Assembly: GCA_963749825.1 (NCBI GenBank) | Contig: CAVVOI010000015.1 | Coordinates: 124,001-188,000 of the forward strand | Length of the DNA: 64,000 bases | Reading direction: 5' to 3' | Source of the DNA: UBA11865 sp963749825 | GTDB taxonomy: Bacteria > Chloroflexota > Anaerolineae > Promineifilales > Promineifilaceae | In this document: piece after piece, positions 62,726 through 64,000 of the stretch | How positions within the stretch are numbered: the stretch's first letter is position 1 | Layout of the letters: each line of letters opens with the position of its first letter | Translations under genes and position numbers: made by a program | Notes under the pieces: model-generated | What the model was told of the DNA's origin: nothing | Database searches by the model: none | What the model saw: only the letters and a program-made list of their open reading frames with translations

Positions 62726-63244
62726 TTACTTTTCAAAAAAGATCTGCAAGATCAAGCCACCTAATTGGATGTGATCTCCATTGTTCAGTGGGAAAGGCCG
62801 TTCAGGATTCACTTGTTGCCGGTTGACCAAGGTGCCGTTGGTGCTGCCAAGATCGACTAAAGAGATCCCGTTTTCGGAGGTTTTGATCAAGGCATGCTGT
62901 CTTGAGACACCACATTCAAAGCCTTCATCGGGCGTCAAGTCTAATTCGGGGTAAATCTCTTTGCCAGGATCCGACCGGCCGATATTAATTTCCTTACCCA
63001 GTTCTTTGGCAACTCTTCGGCCGCTGGTCGAAATCATGAATAAGATCTTGTCCGGCTGATCGACAAAGCCCAATCGACCATCGATAGGCCTGGTCGGTTG
63101 CTTTCCATTCAGGGGCTCACTGGCGGGGATCTGTACGATTGTCTCGATGTCGTTCTCATCATCGGAAAGCAAATAGGCACCGCACTCCTGGCAATAGAGA
63201 GCGCCTTCAACGTAATCGGAATCGCAACTCTCACACTTCGGCAT
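62726..63244 (-). CDS. FHA-domain protein with N-terminal zinc ribbon
   Basis: The 172-residue protein starts at the ATG complementary to 63242-63244. It has an N-terminal zinc-ribbon of two CxxC pairs (CESCDSDYVEGALYCQEC) and an acidic linker. A C-terminal forkhead-associated domain (about 80-172) has INIGRSDPG, SRQHALI, LVDLGSTNGTLVNRQ and LNNGDHIQLG. FHA domains bind phosphothreonine peptides. The start overlaps the end of the upstream VWA gene by 14 nt, so the products are likely made together. No Ser/Thr kinase is in the window. Confidence 0.92.
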   Translation of the reverse strand: MPKCESCDSDYVEGALYCQECGAYLLSDDENDIETIVQIPASEPLNGKQPTRPIDGRLGFVDQPDKILFMISTSGRRVAKELGKEINIGRSDPGKEIYPELDLTPDEGFECGVSRQHALIKTSENGISLVDLGSTNGTLVNRQQVNPERPFPLNNGDHIQLGGLILQIFFEK

Positions 63245-64000
63245 GATCAAATGGCAGGCCAACTGTCTGGGAAACCAGGGAGCGGGTGCCAAATTTGAGC
63301 CGCTTGCGACCTTCGGGCGAGACAGATCCCTGGCTAGATAATTTCAACGATTCTTCCCTTAGTTGGCGGGCTAAGCCGGTATGCCCGGCTTCGGCCAGGC
63401 GGGTGGTTAAACGTCGCATCCGGGTTTCCGCCTGGCTGACATTGCCGGCGTCGAGATCACTCCAAACTTTCTCGTTCATCTGGTGGAAATTCCAGGCGCG
63501 GACGGCCGCCACCAGCGACTCCGGTGGATCATCTTCAGGGGCCTGGGCCACGACCGCGACCTCATGAAATCTTCTAATTCCGTAATCTCGGTCCTTGCTG
63601 GAAGGAATATCGGCCGCTAAAATGATAGGTAACGGCACTACCTGGCCCGGTCGTTGGGGTTCAATCGTAAATTCTAATAAGACCGTAAGCGGCGTTCGAC
63701 CCTCGACGCCGCCTAGTCGTAATTCGTGCCGGTTTAAAGATAAGGGTTGGGCGGTGGGGGCGACCCGAAAAGCCGAGGCCAGTTTGATATCAGGCGGAAA
63801 TTGGGTGACCAGCCGCACATTGCGAGCATAGGCGGAATCCAGCCCCTGGAAACATTGTTTCAGCTCATGAAGCACCTGGCCCGGAGTCTCGATATAAGCG
63901 ACATCGCCTCCTGATAGTGAAGCTAGCTGGTCTAAGAAACTATCGTTCCAGTCCGGTCCAAGGCCGAATCCACTGAATAGGACACCGTCATTGGCTGCTT
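63231..64000 (-). CDS. von Willebrand factor A-domain protein, N-terminus beyond window edge
   Basis: The frame is open from base 64000 to a TGA at 63231-63233, giving about 256 visible residues. It starts inside a VWA domain (FSGFGLGPDWNDSFLDQLASLSGGDVAYIETPGQVLHEL), followed by a beta-rich region (LSLNRHELRLGGVEGRTPLTVLLEF). A helical C-terminal part follows (VSQAETRMRRLTTRLAEAGHTGLARQLREE). VWA proteins with this tail often occur with FHA-domain proteins in Chloroflexota. The MIDAS motif would be upstream, outside the window. The 14-nt overlap links it to the FHA gene. Confidence 0.88.
   Translation of the reverse strand, partial: AANDGVLFSGFGLGPDWNDSFLDQLASLSGGDVAYIETPGQVLHELKQCFQGLDSAYARNVRLVTQFPPDIKLASAFRVAPTAQPLSLNRHELRLGGVEGRTPLTVLLEFTIEPQRPGQVVPLPIILAADIPSSKDRDYGIRRFHEVAVVAQAPEDDPPESLVAAVRAWNFHQMNEKVWSDLDAGNVSQAETRMRRLTTRLAEAGHTGLARQLREESLKLSSQGSVSPEGRKRLKFGTRSLVSQTVGLPFDHAEV

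Noticed and set aside
1..64000. CRISPR arrays, tRNA/rRNA genes, IS transposases, prophage
   Set aside because: Looked for in all gaps; no regularly spaced repeats, cloverleaf-type sequences or recognisable transposase or phage genes were found.

Overview
The window looks like chromosome from a member of the Chloroflexota, probably Anaerolineae-like. This is inferred from gene content, not from a marker gene. The indicators are many proline/threonine-rich lipoproteins (DUF3048, LysM, esterase), an archaeal/fungal-type aspartate-semialdehyde dehydrogenase, the CdaA-YbbR pair, a large TPR protein, a lone CpaF-type ATPase, and an FHA plus von Willebrand A pair. No rRNA, tRNA, CRISPR array, transposase or prophage gene is visible.

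Layout. 1-9.5 kb: membrane protein (cut by the edge), NAD(P)HX repair enzyme, asd, DUF3048 lipoprotein, pgk, LysM protein, dGTPase, two-TM protein. 9.8-17.5 kb (+): TPR protein, cdaA-ybbR-der, cpaF. 17.5-24.3 kb: esterase-like lipoprotein, mtaB, then a minus-strand run of bPH/DUF1648 protein, DUF92 protein and a MoeA-PBP fusion. 24.5-31.8 kb: glutamate dehydrogenase, ssb with a LexA-like box, arsR divergent from plsX-fabF, NERD-like protein, MBL hydrolase, phoU. 31.8-39.0 kb: a complete branched-chain amino-acid ABC operon (livKHMGF) followed by an ornithine-cyclodeaminase-family gene. 39.2-45.9 kb: a two-module solute-binding lipoprotein, plsY, JAMM peptidase, fumarase/aspartase, ferredoxin, sod. 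46.4-51.3 kb: dnaK and uvrA, convergent. 51.9-58.6 kb: an accessory-looking stretch with a CAT-like acetyltransferase, a glycosyltransferase remnant and a minus-strand copper/cytochrome c/thioredoxin cluster, then a CBM48 protein. 59-64 kb (-): Rel homologue, PhoB-type regulator with a small partner, FHA and VWA proteins.

The most notable feature is a small thioredoxin-like lipoprotein gene (53119-53518, minus). Both cysteine positions of its CPPC active site are in-frame UGA codons. A 6-bp hairpin with a GUG loop starts 12 nt after the second UGA. UGA is an ordinary stop elsewhere in the window, so this is a candidate UxxU selenoprotein. It is the last gene of a probable operon with a CopB-like P-type ATPase and c-type cytochromes.

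The sequence also carries at least ten single-base frame breaks in otherwise well-conserved genes, six of them between 53.1 and 56.2 kb. In every affected gene, correcting the indels restores a length exactly divisible by three. Sequencing or assembly error is the simplest explanation. Two dispersed palindromic repeat families, a Rel protein with a degenerate synthetase site, an esterase without its nucleophile serine, and an SBP3-SBP5 fusion are further points of interest.
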